A stretch of 64,000 nucleotides of DNA from Candidatus Binatia bacterium (GCA_036493895.1 DASXOZ010000006.1:1-64000), one strand, 5' to 3'; positions 7,951-17,267 are shown, numbered from the stretch's first letter. Translations and numbers: made by a program. The notes: generated by a model not told the origin, from the sequence alone.

Positions 7951-9213
7951 CTATGCATCGATCTGCACGTGCCGGCCCGGATCGATCGACAGCCACGCGA
8001 CCGCCGCGACCAGGTAGAAGACCGCGACACTGGCAAGCGGAGCGTTCCAGGACCCCAGGCGGTCCAGCGCAACGCCGACGACGAGAGGACTCAGCGTCCC
8101 GCCGAGATTTCCGAACGTGTTCATCACTCCGCTGACGACGCCGGCATGCGCTCCGCCGATCTCGAGGCACACTGCCCATGCCGGCGCGACGCCAAGAGCG
8201 GCCAGTCCCGCCGCCGATGCGAGAAGCAGCGCCGAGACGAGCGGCACCGGCGTCACGATCGCAAGGACGACTGCCGCGGTGGCCAGCGGAAATCCGACGA
8301 GACCCGGCGTCCGCCGCCCTGCGCGAGCTCCCCACCTTTGCGTCAGGACGTCACTGAGCCATCCGCCGGTGAATACTCCGGCAGCGATTGCCAGCAGCGG
8401 GAGCGCTGCGAGCCATCCTGTCTGCGACAGGTCGAACCCGCGCGCACGCATGAGGTAGGTCGGCAGCCACGTCAGGTAGAAATACCAGCCGTAGATCGCG
8501 GCACCGTACATGATGCTGAGCGCAACGAGCGTGGGATTGCGCAGCACCAGTCGCCACGGCACCGCCTCGTGGCGCGGCAGCTCGCGGCGTCCTGCGAGAA
8601 TCGTTGCGAGCTCGACGCGACCGACGCCGGGATGCTCGGCAGGATCGTCGCGAAACCAGCGCCACCACGCCAGCGCCCACAGCACGCCGACGCTTGCGAA
8701 TAGCGGAAACGCATATCGCCAGCTCATGTGCCGAAGCAGCGCGACCACGAGCGGTTGCGTTGCAGCGCCGCCGAGCGCACCGGTCATGATCAGCAATCCG
8801 AACGCGCGCCCGCGCTCGGAGACCGGCAGCCATCGTGCGTACGCACGCGCAGTGGCCGGAAACATCCCGGCTTCCCCAATGCCGAACAGCAGGCGCGCCG
8901 CGACCAGGGTGCCGAAGCCGCCGGCCGAACCCGTGACCGCCGTCATCACCGACCACCACACGACGATGCGCGAAAGCGTCAGCCGGGAACCGAACCGGTC
9001 GGCGAACCATCCGCTCGGCACCTCGAACAGCGCATAGGCGAACGTGAAGGCGCTGAACACGATCCCCATCTGCGAGTCGCTCAGATGCAGGTCGGCGCTG
9101 ATGGCCGGCGCGGCCGTCGAGATGCAGATGCGGTCGAGGTAGGCGATCGCGGCCAGCACGAGCGTGAAGCCGACGACGACGTGGCGAGTGCGGGTCGGCG
9201 ACCGGCGGGGCAT
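7951..9213 (-). CDS. Major facilitator superfamily transporter, anion:cation symporter type
   Basis: A 420-residue protein with the 12-helix MFS layout. The N-terminus (AIAYLDRICISTAAPAI) and the loop 2-3 signature GWFADRFGSRLTL resemble the ACS family that imports organic acids such as hexuronates and glucarate. Helix 4-5 has the pattern GIGEAGMFPATARAYARWLP, also typical of ACS carriers. The C-terminal half repeats the layout with GGWLSDVLTQRWG. The start MPRRSPTR follows common family starts. The gene is divergent from the depolymerase-like gene, sharing a about 90-base promoter region. Substrate unknown. Confidence 0.88.
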   Translation of the reverse strand: MPRRSPTRTRHVVVGFTLVLAAIAYLDRICISTAAPAISADLHLSDSQMGIVFSAFTFAYALFEVPSGWFADRFGSRLTLSRIVVWWSVMTAVTGSAGGFGTLVAARLLFGIGEAGMFPATARAYARWLPVSERGRAFGLLIMTGALGGAATQPLVVALLRHMSWRYAFPLFASVGVLWALAWWRWFRDDPAEHPGVGRVELATILAGRRELPRHEAVPWRLVLRNPTLVALSIMYGAAIYGWYFYLTWLPTYLMRARGFDLSQTGWLAALPLLAIAAGVFTGGWLSDVLTQRWGARAGRRTPGLVGFPLATAAVVLAIVTPVPLVSALLLASAAGLAALGVAPAWAVCLEIGGAHAGVVSGVMNTFGNLGGTLSPLVVGVALDRLGSWNAPLASVAVFYLVAAVAWLSIDPGRHVQIDA

Positions 9214-9304
9214 GGCAGGCGGCTGATAGCCGAATTCCCGCGGGATTCGAACATGCCGGGCGCCGCGGATGCTGCGCGAGCCGGCTTGTGTCATACCGGA
9301 GCGC

Positions 9305-10816
9305 ATGACGGCAGGCAGCGGCCGTTCCTTGCGGCTCGGAGTGTTGCGGCTCACGCTCGGCGCGAGCACCGCGCTGCTGTTCGCCGTTTCGGTCCAGGCG
9401 GCCGATCCACCCTGCCCTCCGGCCCCGCGTCCGCTGTGTCGCGAGCTCGGCCAAACCGCACTTTCGATCGATGCCGCAGCGGGACGCTTCGACTGGTCCG
9501 GCTCGCGCGGTCCGGCCACCTCGCTCGACGAGCTGGGGCAACCCGTCGACGCAACCGGCTACCAGGTTTGCGCATGGGATGACGGTGGCCTCCTGGTGGC
9601 AGCGCAGCTGACCGGACGAGAAAGGTGCGACGGCTCTTCGTGCTGGAGGCTGCGTGCCCACCGTGCTGCGCGCTACACCGATCTGGACGGCGCCAACGGC
9701 TTCGTCCACGTTCTCGACCTCGGAGCCAGCGGCGGACCGGCGGCGACCGTGCATGCACTGGCCGTCGTCGACAAGCGCATCGCACTTCCGGTCGCGGGTC
9801 ACCTCACCGTACAGCTCCTGCGAAAAGGAAGTCCGCTCTGCTTCGAGAGCTCGATTCCGGCGCGCGCGTTCACGATCAACAACAAGGACGGTGCGTCGGC
9901 GGCGATCCGGCTCGATGTCGCCGACCCGATCCCGCCTCTGCCGAGCCCGGGCTGCACGATCCAGCCGCCCGGCTATCGCTCCGCGACGACGACGACCGAT
10001 GGTTTCGGGCGCACGTTCCGCGTTCACGTACCCGCCCTGGCGACAGCGGGCAATCCGCTTCCGGTAGTGTTCCTTCTCCACCCCGGGCTCGGCTCGGGAA
10101 CGCAGATCGAATCCTCGTCGCGAATGGCGCAGCTCGCCGACGCCGAGGGCTTCGTGCTGGTTGCGCCCGACGGCACCGCCAGTGCCGGCGGGGTGCGATC
10201 GTGGAACGCCGGATCCTGCTGCAGGAGCGGCGCATCCGATGACGACGACGTCGCGTTCTTCTCGGCGGTGCTCAACCACGTGGAAGTCGGGACCTGCATC
10301 GATCAGCGCCGTGTTTACGCAGTCGGCGAAGGGACCGGTGCAATGATGGCGCACCGCCTGGCGTGCGATCTGGCCGATCGTGTCACCGCGATTGCCGACG
10401 TCGCCGGCACTGACATGACCGCTTCGTGCAAGCCCGCGCGGCCGGTGCCGGTACTGATGATCCACGGCGCAGCCGACGCCGTGGTGCCGTTCGGCGGCGG
10501 CATCGGCTGCGCGATGCCGGACGTTTTCCTCCGTCCCGTTGCCGATGCCGCCGCAGCGTGGGTCGCTCGCGACGGCTGCGATGCGGCAACTGCCGCGGCG
10601 TCGGTTGCCGGCGATGCGCAGTGCGTTTCCTGGTCGGGCTGCGCGAGCCGAAGCGCGGTCAGGCTTTGCCGGATTCCCGACGGTGGCCACCAGTGGCCGG
10701 GAGGATTTCCCGCCTCGGCCGTCGGACTGCGGGGCTGTCCGGCCGGTTACCAGAGCCGGAGCTTCGAAGCGTCGCAGTCCATCTGGGGCTTCTTCGCGAG
10801 CCACCCGGCAAGCTGA
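9305..10816 (+). CDS. Secreted LpqC/PHB-depolymerase-like protein lacking the nucleophile serine
   Basis: A 503-residue protein with a signal peptide (cleavage near VQAAD, residue 33). Residues about 35-210 form a beta-rich, Cys-containing domain. Residues about 215-503 match the esterase domain of polyhydroxybutyrate depolymerase/feruloyl esterase (COG3509-type) proteins: FLLHPGLGSG, VLVAPDG, RRVYAVGEGTGAMMAHRLAC, MIHGAADAVVPF and PDGGHQWPGG. The expected nucleophile motif is G-x-S-x-G with Ser at residue 343; here it is Gly (GEGTG). The acid Asp391 and His462 remain. Either it is a non-catalytic binding protein or it uses Thr344, one position off. CGGAG precedes the chosen ATG. Confidence 0.8.
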   Translation: MTAGSGRSLRLGVLRLTLGASTALLFAVSVQAADPPCPPAPRPLCRELGQTALSIDAAAGRFDWSGSRGPATSLDELGQPVDATGYQVCAWDDGGLLVAAQLTGRERCDGSSCWRLRAHRAARYTDLDGANGFVHVLDLGASGGPAATVHALAVVDKRIALPVAGHLTVQLLRKGSPLCFESSIPARAFTINNKDGASAAIRLDVADPIPPLPSPGCTIQPPGYRSATTTTDGFGRTFRVHVPALATAGNPLPVVFLLHPGLGSGTQIESSSRMAQLADAEGFVLVAPDGTASAGGVRSWNAGSCCRSGASDDDDVAFFSAVLNHVEVGTCIDQRRVYAVGEGTGAMMAHRLACDLADRVTAIADVAGTDMTASCKPARPVPVLMIHGAADAVVPFGGGIGCAMPDVFLRPVADAAAAWVARDGCDAATAAASVAGDAQCVSWSGCASRSAVRLCRIPDGGHQWPGGFPASAVGLRGCPAGYQSRSFEASQSIWGFFASHPAS

Positions 10817-10870
10817 GCGCGGCCCCACCGCCGATTGCAGCCGGCCCGTCACGGCAGCATAACTTCCCGG

Positions 10871-11386
10871 ATGCACCCCGAACTCCTGGTAGGAGGCGTT
10901 GCGGCCGTCGTCGGGGCGGTCGTCGTCCTGCTGTGGCGCGTGCAGGAGACGCGCCAGCCGGTGACGGAGCGCAAGATCATCATTCCTCCGCTCGGCATGA
11001 GCACCGGACTTGCGATGTTCCTGGTTCCCCAGCTTCGCATTCCGATGAGCTGGGCGCTTTGCGCACTGGCGCTCGGTGCGCTCGTGCTGGCCCATCCTCT
11101 CATCGTCACTTCGCGCCTGACCCGCAACGGCGACGTCGTGATGCTGCAGCGAAGCCGCGCGTTCCTGTGGATCCTGCTCGGCCTCGTCGTCGTGCGCCTC
11201 GCTGCGCGTGCCTACATCGGACAGATCGTCGATCCGCTTCAGACCGCGTCGATCTTCTTCCTGCTGGCGTTCGGGATGATCGTGCGCTGGCGCGTGACGA
11301 TGTGGTACCAGTACCGGGCGCTGGTGGTACAGCCGATCCTCGAGCCCGCGGTCGAAGCGGTGTCGGGAAGATCGCCGCAGCGTTGA
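10871..11386 (+). CDS. ccdC: CcdC-family membrane protein
   Basis: A 171-residue integral membrane protein. The cytoplasmic segment ERKIIIPPLGMSTGLAMF after the first helix is the hallmark of the CcdC/DUF1453 family, described alongside cytochrome c maturation in Bacillus, where its role is still unclear. Four or five membrane helices are visible (around 6-22, 40-56, 60-80, 103-121, 130-145). It ends next to a half-copy of a repeat element and converges on the histidine kinase gene. No other cytochrome c biogenesis genes are nearby, though a multiheme cytochrome is encoded 21 kb away. Confidence 0.8.
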   Translation: MHPELLVGGVAAVVGAVVVLLWRVQETRQPVTERKIIIPPLGMSTGLAMFLVPQLRIPMSWALCALALGALVLAHPLIVTSRLTRNGDVVMLQRSRAFLWILLGLVVVRLAARAYIGQIVDPLQTASIFFLLAFGMIVRWRVTMWYQYRALVVQPILEPAVEAVSGRSPQR

Positions 11387-11403
11387 CAGGTCGCGGGAAA
11401 ACC
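11386..11403. repeat. Half-copy of the GCAGGYTGCGGAAAACC repeat
   Basis: The sequence ACAGGTCGCGGGAAAACC in the 28-base gap between two convergent genes matches one arm of the inverted repeats at about 29.8 kb and 46.2 kb at roughly 15 of 18 positions. No opposite arm is seen, so this is a decayed or single-arm copy. Confidence 0.4.
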
Positions 11404-11414
11404 CCGGATCTTCG

Positions 11415-12860
11415 CTAAGCCGCGTGCTCGGCGCCGTCGTCGATTGCAGCTGCCGGCGGCGCGTCTGCGGGGAGCGTGAACGCGAACTCTGCTCCCGCGC
11501 CCGCGCTGCCTTCGGCGCGGATCCTTCCGCCGTGGCGGACGATCACGCGGTGCACGGTCGCAAGACCGATTCCGGTGCCTTCGAAATCGCCCTGCTCGTG
11601 CAGGCGTTCGAAAGGACGGAAAAGCTTGCCGGCAAAGCGCATGTCGAAGCCGGCGCCGTTGTCCCGGACGAAGAACTCGCGGCCTTCGTCGATCTCCCGC
11701 GCTCCGATTTCGATGCGCGCGTCGGGGCGGCGCCTCGTGAACTTCCACGCATTCGACAACAGGTTCTCCAGCAGGATGCGCAAAAGCGACGGGTCTCCGG
11801 AGGCGACCAGCCCCGGCTCGATCGAAAGCAGCACGCGCCGCTCCGGTTCGGCGTCCGCCAGCAAGGATCCGACTTCGCTCGCGAGCTGGCTCAGGTCGAC
11901 CGGCTCGACGCGAAGCGCGATCCGCGACACGCGCGCCAGCGACAGCAGCGCGTCGACGAGCTGGCCGATGCGGATCGTCCCTTCGCGGATCTGCACCGCC
12001 AGGTGGCGCGCCGCTTCGGGCAGGGACGCCGAGTGGTCTTCGAGCAGCATGTGACTCTGGCCGCCGAGCACGCGCAGGGCACCGCGAAGGTCGTGCGAGA
12101 CCGAGTACGTGAATCCCTGCAGCTCGGCATTGGCTTTGCCCAGCTCGGCGTTGGCGGTGCGAAGATCGGCGTTGGACGCCCCCAACTCCTCGGTGCGCGC
12201 GGCAACGCGCGATTCCAGCTCGGCAGTGAGCGCCGCGATGGCCGCTTCGTCCTCGCGCTGGCGCTGGTCGATCGCGCGGCGGACCCTGTCGAGGGCGGCG
12301 ACCGTGTACGTCGCGCCGCCGAGACAGACCACCAGTGTCAGGATGACGTGAATGTTGAATGCCGCCCTCAGGCTCCCACCGATCGCCGCGGCGTCGACGA
12401 TGACGCCCGCCAGGAAGATCGTCGCCAGCACCAGGTGCTGCTTCCAGTTCCACGGGATGATCGCCGCCGATCCGACGCTGATGGCGACAGAGATCATCGC
12501 GTTCGACATGAAGTCGCCGCGCACGATGCCGAGCGTGGCCGAGGAGGCGGAAACTACGGCTGCCAGGGCCCACAAGGTCCAGGCGACCTGCATCGGTCGC
12601 GGCCACAGCCGCACGGCCGCCAGTGCCACGAGGGACGCTACCGTGCGGCCGGCATAGTGAAGAGCGAACACCCGCGGAGCGGGCGAAGTCGGAGAATCGA
12701 CCGCGAGGAAGACGACCGATGCCACCAGGATCACCATGATCCCGATGCGCGCGGCCTCGGCCATGCTCAGATGCACGGGCGGACGCCCGCTGCGCGTCGC
12801 GGACGACGCGGCCGGCGAGGCCGACGAGGCCGACGAGTCGGAAGGCTCCCGCAATGCCAT
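11415..12860 (-). CDS. Membrane sensor histidine kinase (orphan)
   Basis: A 481-residue kinase. Five or six membrane helices fill residues about 38-190, then a coiled coil (residues 195-248, with ELGKANAEL repeats) leads into the dimerisation domain with phospho-acceptor His256 in YSVSHDLRGAL. The ATPase domain has the N box LLENLLSNAWKFTRR, the G1 box VRDNGAGFDM, the F box and the G2 box GTGIGLATVHR. The sequence resembles phytochrome-type kinases, but no PAS/GAF/PHY domain is present, so the signal is probably sensed within the membrane part. No response regulator gene is adjacent. The start MALREPSD was chosen because upstream sequence overlaps the divergent repeat-protein leader. Confidence 0.85.
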   Translation of the reverse strand: MALREPSDSSASSASPAASSATRSGRPPVHLSMAEAARIGIMVILVASVVFLAVDSPTSPAPRVFALHYAGRTVASLVALAAVRLWPRPMQVAWTLWALAAVVSASSATLGIVRGDFMSNAMISVAISVGSAAIIPWNWKQHLVLATIFLAGVIVDAAAIGGSLRAAFNIHVILTLVVCLGGATYTVAALDRVRRAIDQRQREDEAAIAALTAELESRVAARTEELGASNADLRTANAELGKANAELQGFTYSVSHDLRGALRVLGGQSHMLLEDHSASLPEAARHLAVQIREGTIRIGQLVDALLSLARVSRIALRVEPVDLSQLASEVGSLLADAEPERRVLLSIEPGLVASGDPSLLRILLENLLSNAWKFTRRRPDARIEIGAREIDEGREFFVRDNGAGFDMRFAGKLFRPFERLHEQGDFEGTGIGLATVHRVIVRHGGRIRAEGSAGAGAEFAFTLPADAPPAAAIDDGAEHAA

Positions 12861-13000
12861 GAGAAGTGCTGCTAGCACGGCGGCAGGAGCTAATTCCACC
12901 AGGATTGGCCGGCAGCCCGCGAGGTGACCTGTCGCCGCGTACCGGAGTTCCTCCGGCCCGCCCGGTTCGCGCAGGCTTCGTCCCGCAAGTACTAAGAAGC

Positions 13001-16000
13001 GTGCGCCGGGGGTTCCATTCCCGCACCGGATGGAGAGCGATGGCGGGCGTTGTCGCGCTCCTTTCTCCGTTGCTCGCCGGCAGCCCTCAAACTGCCGCCG
13101 GCGCCGGCTCGACGACCACCACGACGACCAACCCGACTCCGCCGCCGACAACGACCCTCGCCGTCGGCACCGACGTCACTGGCGGTGGCCGTTTCCACGG
13201 CGGTTTCATCGCGACCCAGTTCGACCTGTATACCTTCGATCTGGCGGCGCCTGCCGTGCTCGTCGCGACCACCAGCGACGGCAAGGACTTCTGCAACGCG
13301 GACACGGTGATGGCGCTGCAGCGAAACGGCACCGTCCTTGCCACCGACGACGACTCCGGTCCCGGACAATGCTCGAAGATCACGTACCGCCTGACCGATC
13401 CGGACTCCTACCAGATCATCGTCTCCGGCTACCAGGGCCTGGCCGCCCCCGACTACTACCTCGACGTCGAGTTCGTCCATCCGGTCTGCGGCAACGGTAT
13501 CGTCGAGCTGCTCGAGGAGTGCGACGACGGCAACATGAGCGACGGCGACTGCTGCTCGTCGGCATGCACGAAAAATCCCGACGGATCGCCGTGCGACGAC
13601 GGGCTTGCCTGTGACGGCACCGACACTTGCAGCGCCGGCGCGTGCACCGTGCACTCGCTCAACCCCTGCCCCGGCGCCAACGGCGACGCCAACTGCTCGG
13701 AGAGTTGCAGCGACGCCGATCTGGACTGCAACCATCCCGATCCCGACGGCAGCGCCTGCGACGACGGCATTTTCTGCAACGGCGTCGACCGCTGCCTCCA
13801 GGGCTCCTGCTCCCAGCACGCAGGCAACCCGTGCCATGGCCCCGACGGCGACGGCAACTGCTCTGAGTCGTGCAACGAATTCGGCAAGGCGTGCAATGGC
13901 CACGATCCCGACGGCAGCGTCTGCGACGACACGAAGTTCTGCAACGGCAGCGACCACTGTCTCGGCGGTGGCTGCACCGTGCACAGCGGAAATCCGTGCC
14001 CGGGAGCGGACGGCGACGGCAACTGCTCGGAGTCGTGCAACGAGTCTGCGGAGAACTGCAAAGGCGCGGACCCGAACGGCAGCAAGTGCGACAACGGCCT
14101 GTTCTGCGACGGTAGCGATACTTGCTCCGGTGGAACCTGCAGCGTGCACAGCGGCAGTCCGTGCCCCGGACCCGACGGCGACTCCAACTGTGCCGAATCC
14201 TGCAGCGAAGCCGCGAAAAACTGCTCGGCGAAAGACGCCGACGGCAGCCCGTGCAACGACGGAGTTTTCTGCAACGGAGCCGACACCTGCCTGAACGGAA
14301 CATGCAGCGTCCACGCCGGCAGTCCGTGCCCCGGCCCCGACGGCGATGGTAACTGCGCCGAGTCGTGCAATGAAGCGACCGCATCGTGCAATGCTGCGGA
14401 TCCCAACGGCTCGGCGTGCAACGACGGCGTGTTCTGCAACGGCGCCGATACCTGCTCGGGCGGAACCTGCAGCGTACACGCGGGAAGTCCGTGTCCGGGC
14501 CCCGACGGCGACGGCAACTGCGCAGAGTCCTGCAACGAAGCCGGCAAGGCCTGCAATGCCGCCGATCCCAATGGCTCGGCGTGCAATGACGGCGTGTTCT
14601 GCAACGGCAACGATACCTGTTCGAGCGGATCGTGCACGGTGCACTCCGGCAACCCGTGCCCCGGAGTCAACGGGGACGCCAACTGCTCCCAGTCGTGCAA
14701 CGAGTCCGGCAAGGCCTGCAACGCCGCCGATCCCAACGGCTCACCGTGCAACGACGGACTGTTCTGCAACGGCGCCGATACCTGCCAGAGCGGTGCCTGC
14801 AGCGTTCACGCAGGCAATCCGTGTCCGGGGCCCGACGGCGACGGCAACTGCAGTGAATCGTGCGATGAGACCAGCGACTCTTGCACGGCTGCCGATGCGA
14901 ACGGCTCGCCGTGCAACGACGGTCTGTTCTGCAACGGCACCGACACCTGCCAGGGCGGCGCGTGCACGACCCACAGCGGCAATCCGTGTCCCGGCCCCGA
15001 CGGCGACGCCAACTGCAGTGAATCGTGCGACGAGACCACCGACTCCTGCACCGCCGCCGATTCCAACGGCTCGCCGTGCAACGACGGAGTGTTCTGCAAC
15101 GGCAGCGATACCTGCTCGGGCGGCACCTGCAGTGTGCACAGCGGCAATCCGTGCCCCGGCGCGGACGGCGACGGCAACTGCTCGGAATCGTGCAGCGAAG
15201 CCGGCGCCGCGTGCAACGCACCGGATCCGAACGGATCGGCGTGCAACGACGGGGTGTTCTGCAACGGCGCCGACACCTGTTCGAATGGCGCCTGCAGCGT
15301 GCACGCGGGAAACCCGTGCCCTGGCCCCGACGGCGACGGCAACTGCTCGGAGTCCTGCAACGAAGCCGGCGCCGCATGCAATGCGCCGGATCCGAATGGA
15401 TCGGCGTGCAGCGACGGACTGTTCTGCAACGGCGCCGACACCTGTTCGGGCGGCAGTTGCAGCGTGCACGCGGGAAACCCGTGCCCGGGCCCGGACGGCG
15501 ACGGCAACTGCGCGGAGTCGTGCAACGAATCCGGCAAGGCCTGCAACGCTGCCGACCCCGACGGCAGCGCCTGCGACGACTCGCTGGCCTGCGACGGCAC
15601 CGACACCTGCTCGGGCGGCCATTGCAGCGTGCATTCGGGCAACCCGTGTCCCGGCCCCGACGGCGACAGCAACTGTTCGGAGTCGTGCAGCGATGCCGGC
15701 GTCGGCTGCACCGGCGCGGATCCGAACGGCTCACCGTGCGACGACGGGATCTTCTGCAACGGAGCCGATTCGTGCCTCAATGGTGCGTGCAGCGTGCACG
15801 CCGGCAGCCCGTGTCCCGGTCCCGACGGCGACGGCAACTGCGCGGAGTCGTGCAATGAGCTCGCCAAGACGTGCGGCGCGCCGGACCCGAACGGATCGGC
15901 GTGCAACGACGGCGTATTCTGCAACGGCGCCGACACCTGCTCGGGAGGAGCCTGCAGCATCCACGCAGGAAACCCGTGCGCGGGTCCGGACGGCGACGGC

Positions 16001-17128
16001 AACTGCTCGGAGTCATGCAACGAAGCGGCCGCCGCGTGCAACGCGCCGGACCCGAACGGCTCGGCCTGCACCGACGGCATCTTCTGCAACGGCAACGATA
16101 CCTGCTCGAACGGCGCGTGCAGCGTGCACAGTGGTAATCCTTGTCCGGGTCCCGACGGCGACGCGGATTGCTCGGAATCGTGCAGCGAGGCGAACAAGGC
16201 TTGCAACGCGCACGATCCGGACGGATCGGCGTGCAACGACGGATTGTTCTGTAACGGCGCCGATACTTGCTCGGGCGGCACCTGCAGCCAGCATGCGGGC
16301 AACCCCTGCCCGGGTCCCGACGGCGACGGGAACTGCGCCGAATCGTGCAACGAAGTCGCCAATTCCTGCAACGCCGCCGATGCGGACGGCGCCGCCTGCG
16401 ACGACGGCCTGTTCTGCAACGGCGACGACACCTGCACCGGCGGTACCTGCAGCCACCACTCCGGCAACCCCTGCCCCGGCCCCGACGGCGACGGCAACTG
16501 CGCCGAGTCGTGCGGCGAAGGTGCCAAGGCGTGCAATGCGGCCGATCCGGACGGCTCGGCGTGCAACGATGGCGTGTTCTGCGACGGCACCGACACCTGC
16601 ATGGCCGGTACCTGCAGCCAGCACTCCGGCAACCCGTGCCCCGGCGGCAATGGCGACGGCAACTGCAGCCAATCGTGCAATGAAGTCTCCGACAACTGCA
16701 CGGCGGCCGATCCGAACGGCTCCGCGTGCGACGACGGCAACAGCTGCACGGCCGGTGACGCGTGCAACGGCGCGGGTGCCTGTGTCGGTGGAACGGCAGT
16801 CGACTGCGACGACGCGGACCCGTGCACGACCGATACGTGCAACCAGAGCGGCCCGCTGTGCACGCACACGAGGATCTCCCACTGCGGCCCGCAGACGACG
16901 ACCACGACGACGCTCGTCGAGACCGCCTGCGGCGACGTCAACGGCGATGCGACGGTCAGCGCGAGCGACGCGCTGGCGATACTCAAGGCCGCCGTCGGGG
17001 GAAGCCAGTGCCAGGCGCAGCCTTGCGTCTGCGATGCCAGCGGCGACGGCAGGATCACTGCAGCCGACGCGCTGGTCGTGCTGCGATTCGCGGTGCACCA
17101 GCCGGTGACTCTCTCCTGCCACTGCTGA
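13001..17128 (+). CDS. Giant secreted Cys-rich repeat protein with dockerin-like C-terminus
   Basis: A 1375-residue exported protein. Signal peptide: VRRGFHSRTGWRAMAGVVALL...; GTG at the annotated start gives a basic n-region, while an ATG 13 codons later has GGAGAG upstream and is the alternative. Order of parts: Thr/Pro linker (about 35-50); a PPC-like beta domain (about 55-158) with TDDDSGPGQCSK; a myxobacterial-type Cys motif CGNGIVELLEECDDGN (about 163-190); 19 tandem 55-residue repeats (194-1238), each with eight cysteines and the consensus NGSACNDGVFCNGADTC / PCPGPDGDGNCSESCNE; a degenerate twentieth; a Thr linker; and a duplicated EF-hand, dockerin-like module from residue 1310 (CGDVNGDATVSASDAL and CDASGDGRITAADAL). 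It is presumably an extracellular structural or adhesive protein. Confidence 0.9.
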   Translation: MRRGFHSRTGWRAMAGVVALLSPLLAGSPQTAAGAGSTTTTTTNPTPPPTTTLAVGTDVTGGGRFHGGFIATQFDLYTFDLAAPAVLVATTSDGKDFCNADTVMALQRNGTVLATDDDSGPGQCSKITYRLTDPDSYQIIVSGYQGLAAPDYYLDVEFVHPVCGNGIVELLEECDDGNMSDGDCCSSACTKNPDGSPCDDGLACDGTDTCSAGACTVHSLNPCPGANGDANCSESCSDADLDCNHPDPDGSACDDGIFCNGVDRCLQGSCSQHAGNPCHGPDGDGNCSESCNEFGKACNGHDPDGSVCDDTKFCNGSDHCLGGGCTVHSGNPCPGADGDGNCSESCNESAENCKGADPNGSKCDNGLFCDGSDTCSGGTCSVHSGSPCPGPDGDSNCAESCSEAAKNCSAKDADGSPCNDGVFCNGADTCLNGTCSVHAGSPCPGPDGDGNCAESCNEATASCNAADPNGSACNDGVFCNGADTCSGGTCSVHAGSPCPGPDGDGNCAESCNEAGKACNAADPNGSACNDGVFCNGNDTCSSGSCTVHSGNPCPGVNGDANCSQSCNESGKACNAADPNGSPCNDGLFCNGADTCQSGACSVHAGNPCPGPDGDGNCSESCDETSDSCTAADANGSPCNDGLFCNGTDTCQGGACTTHSGNPCPGPDGDANCSESCDETTDSCTAADSNGSPCNDGVFCNGSDTCSGGTCSVHSGNPCPGADGDGNCSESCSEAGAACNAPDPNGSACNDGVFCNGADTCSNGACSVHAGNPCPGPDGDGNCSESCNEAGAACNAPDPNGSACSDGLFCNGADTCSGGSCSVHAGNPCPGPDGDGNCAESCNESGKACNAADPDGSACDDSLACDGTDTCSGGHCSVHSGNPCPGPDGDSNCSESCSDAGVGCTGADPNGSPCDDGIFCNGADSCLNGACSVHAGSPCPGPDGDGNCAESCNELAKTCGAPDPNGSACNDGVFCNGADTCSGGACSIHAGNPCAGPDGDGNCSESCNEAAAACNAPDPNGSACTDGIFCNGNDTCSNGACSVHSGNPCPGPDGDADCSESCSEANKACNAHDPDGSACNDGLFCNGADTCSGGTCSQHAGNPCPGPDGDGNCAESCNEVANSCNAADADGAACDDGLFCNGDDTCTGGTCSHHSGNPCPGPDGDGNCAESCGEGAKACNAADPDGSACNDGVFCDGTDTCMAGTCSQHSGNPCPGGNGDGNCSQSCNEVSDNCTAADPNGSACDDGNSCTAGDACNGAGACVGGTAVDCDDADPCTTDTCNQSGPLCTHTRISHCGPQTTTTTTLVETACGDVNGDATVSASDALAILKAAVGGSQCQAQPCVCDASGDGRITAADALVVLRFAVHQPVTLSCHC
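13580..16714 (+). repeat. 19 tandem 165-bp coding repeats (55 residues, eight Cys each)
   Basis: The units are all exactly 165 bases with no insertion or deletion, running from DGSPCDDG to the degenerate twentieth unit at NGSACDDGNSC. The Cys positions (5, 11, 17, 22, 30, 39, 43 and 50 of the unit) are invariant, while third codon positions differ freely between units. The array was therefore expanded long ago and has since been under selection for length and cysteines. The Asp/Gly/Asn-rich loop PGPDGDGNC could bind calcium. This is a protein repeat, not a CRISPR array. Confidence 0.92.
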
Positions 17129-17205
17129 GCGCCATAGAAAGCGACAAGAGCGACTGCGTCGTAGCCGCTGTCCCTCTCATCCACCGCCGGCGATCACCAG
17201 CGACG

Positions 17206-17243
17206 CAAAAAAAGAGGGAGGCCGCCGTGAGGCGACCTCCCTC
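17206..17243 (-). terminator. Rho-independent terminator of the Cys-rich secreted protein gene
   Basis: The stem GAGGGAGGCCGCC, loop GTGA, and GGCGACCTCCCTC form a strong hairpin with one bulge. Read on the minus strand it is followed by a run of seven T residues. It lies 25 bases beyond the stop codon of the minus-strand gene and between two convergent genes, as expected for an intrinsic terminator. Confidence 0.85.
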
Positions 17244-17267
17244 GAAAGTCCGCTCGAGAAGCGGAGC

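Noticed and set aside
8351..11095. 914-codon minus-strand frame spanning the MFS and depolymerase-like genes
   Set aside because: It overlaps two well-supported genes, and its translation shows no domain and is rich in Arg and Ala.
13580..16714. Regular repeats considered as a CRISPR array
   Set aside because: The 165-base period has no spacers, sequence divergence is at codon third positions, and the whole array is translated in one frame.
12992..17184. Very long open frames on the minus strand and in a second plus-strand frame across the giant repeat gene
   Set aside because: The repeat period of 165 bases is a multiple of three, so any frame free of stops in one unit stays open through the array. 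Their translations are periodic, compositionally biased shadows without signal peptides or ribosome sites.
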